Below, in pieces: positions 63,275-64,000 of a stretch of DNA of 64,000 bases (position 1 is its first letter; every line of letters starts with the position of its first letter). The stretch comes from Aquipseudomonas guryensis (GTDB lineage Bacteria; Pseudomonadota; Gammaproteobacteria; Pseudomonadales; Pseudomonadaceae), in NCBI RefSeq assembly GCF_014164785.1, contig NZ_JACJFN010000001.1:558001-622000 (forward strand). The letters are read 5' to 3'. The notes beneath the pieces are model-generated. The model saw only the letters and a list, made by a program, of their open reading frames with translations. It ran no database searches and was not told the DNA's origin. Position numbers and translations under genes: made by a program.

Positions 63275-63778
63275 ATGCCCTTGCTGCGCGCCACCTTCGT
63301 CCTCCTGCTCGGTCTGCTGCTCGGCGCCTGCGCCAGCCGCACGCCGCTGCCGGAATCCGCGCCGAACCTGGGCCTGCCGCTGTCGCTGCATATCCAGCGC
63401 GCGCAGGCCGGAACCCATGCGGACTGGCTGCTGGTGGTGCAGGCAGAAGGCAGCGCGCTGCGCTGGTCGCTGTTCGATCCGCTCGGCGTGCCGCTGGCGC
63501 GCCAGCTGCTGGATGACGGCCAGTGGCGCAATGACGGCCTGCTGCCGCCGAATGCCGAGGCCCGCGAGCTGTTCGCTGCCCTGCTGTTCGCTTTGACGCC
63601 CAGCGCCGAGCTGGCGCAGCGTTATCCGCACGGCGACTGGCAACTGGCCGGCGCGGGCCAGCGCCGACTCAAGCCGGACTGGCGGATCGGCTACCGCACG
63701 CCGCTGCACTTCACCCTGAACACCCCGCCCGACCTGCACTACCAGGTCGCGCCGCTACAACCGGAAGCAAGCCCTTGA
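63275..63778 (+). CDS. Lipoprotein, DUF3261-like (APE cluster)
   Basis: A 167-residue protein with a lipoprotein signal peptide: LLRATFVLLLGLLLGACASRT, lipobox LGAC with Cys22. The mature part (LGLPLSLHIQRAQAGTHADWLLVVQAEGSALRWSLFDPLGVPLARQLLDDGQW) resembles the DUF3261 proteins that sit between the exporter and a ketosynthase in APE clusters (positional ApeN). It is probably an outer-membrane-anchored partner of the LolA-like carrier. Its stop overlaps the next start as TGATG. Confidence 0.85.
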   Translation: MPLLRATFVLLLGLLLGACASRTPLPESAPNLGLPLSLHIQRAQAGTHADWLLVVQAEGSALRWSLFDPLGVPLARQLLDDGQWRNDGLLPPNAEARELFAALLFALTPSAELAQRYPHGDWQLAGAGQRRLKPDWRIGYRTPLHFTLNTPPDLHYQVAPLQPEASP

Positions 63779-64000
63779 TGCCCAGTTACCTCAACGCCCT
63801 TGGTCTGCTCTGCGCCCTCGGCCAGGGCAAGCAGGCCGTCGCCCGCGCCCTGTTCGCCGGCGATGCCTCAGGCATGCGCGCCGAACCCGGCTGGGTTGCC
63901 GAACGCGAGCTGACCGTGGGCGCGGTGCGCGGCGCATTGCCGGCGCTGCCCGGCCTGGCGCTGCCGCCGAGCCGCAACAACCAGCTGCTGCTGGCCGCCG
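63778..64000 (+). CDS. Beta-ketoacyl synthase, N-terminal fragment at window end
   Basis: The frame opens ATG at 63778 (MPSYLNALGLLCALGQGKQAVARALF...) and stays open to the edge. The opening and the following SGMRAEPGWV...RNNQLLLAA fit the type II ketosynthases of APE clusters (positional ApeO): a short beta strand with N/G, then G-x-G region, then RN-x-Q. The active-site Cys lies outside the window. The overlap with the lipoprotein stop indicates the operon continues. Confidence 0.8.
   Translation, partial: MPSYLNALGLLCALGQGKQAVARALFAGDASGMRAEPGWVAERELTVGAVRGALPALPGLALPPSRNNQLLLAA

Overview
The window is high-GC, densely coded DNA of a Pseudomonas species other than P. aeruginosa. Two lines of evidence support this. 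The gene order wapH-wapO-(PA5006-like)-wapQ-wapP-waaP-waaG-waaC-waaF-ilvE-glnE | aceE-aceF ... dipA-msrA ... acyl-CoA dehydrogenase-cvrA-mscK-like-selO ... TauE-metY ... usp-parA follows the PA5004-PA5028 backbone of PAO1 as I remember it. The repeats are also of Pseudomonas REP type. All functions are read from the translated sequence and family motifs; no database search was run.

Region 1 (1-10732, minus strand) is the LPS inner-core operon. It holds heptosyltransferases WaaF and WaaC, glycosyltransferase WaaG, four kinase-fold proteins (WaaP, WapP, WapQ and a two-domain PA5006-like protein), carbamoyltransferase WapO and glycosyltransferase WapH (cut by the window edge). Most are joined by 1-14 bp start/stop overlaps. 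ilvE and glnE lie just upstream on the same strand. Region 2 (13698-23887) starts with a divergent control region carrying two TGTAGT-N3-ACTACW palindromes upstream of aceEF. Then come a small ORF, an exported protein, the c-di-GMP phosphodiesterase gene dipA, msrA and a minimal chemoreceptor-like gene. Region 3 (23888-28849) carries an accessory RetSat/CrtI-like flavoprotein gene divergent from a padR gene, with twin operators between them, plus an HD-GYP phosphodiesterase and rlmJ. Region 4 (29053-43679) is mostly core: acyl-CoA dehydrogenase, K+/H+ antiporter, MscK-type channel, SelO, a periplasmic binding protein, an MFS transporter, a TauE-type permease, MetY, a thioredoxin-2-like protein and a hot-dog thioesterase.

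Region 5 (43809-47953) encodes a translationally coupled sensor pair: a membrane-anchored type-3 binding protein, then a MASE1-PAS-HisKA-HATPase-REC-REC-Hpt hybrid kinase. The H-box histidine of the kinase is replaced by arginine. A tandem universal stress protein with a likely Anr box and an orphan ParA follow.

Region 6 (about 49880 to the window end, plus strand) is a tightly packed aryl-polyene (APE) type gene cluster with its own candidate promoter. In order it encodes a short ketosynthase/chain-length-like protein, an acyltransferase, two acyl carrier proteins, a small membrane protein, a fused AMP-ligase/FabZ-like dehydratase, a GT2 glycosyltransferase, an LpxL-like acyltransferase, a MIO-type aromatic ammonia-lyase, a hot-dog thioesterase, a LolA-like carrier, an MMPL exporter, a CPA2-like membrane protein, a flavin-dependent halogenase-like protein, a DUF3261-like lipoprotein and the start of a ketosynthase. 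The cluster continues past the window. The ammonia-lyase, halogenase-like protein and antiporter-like protein are the unusual parts and suggest a variant pigment chemistry. REPIN-type inverted repeats sit at three places, two of them inside operons.
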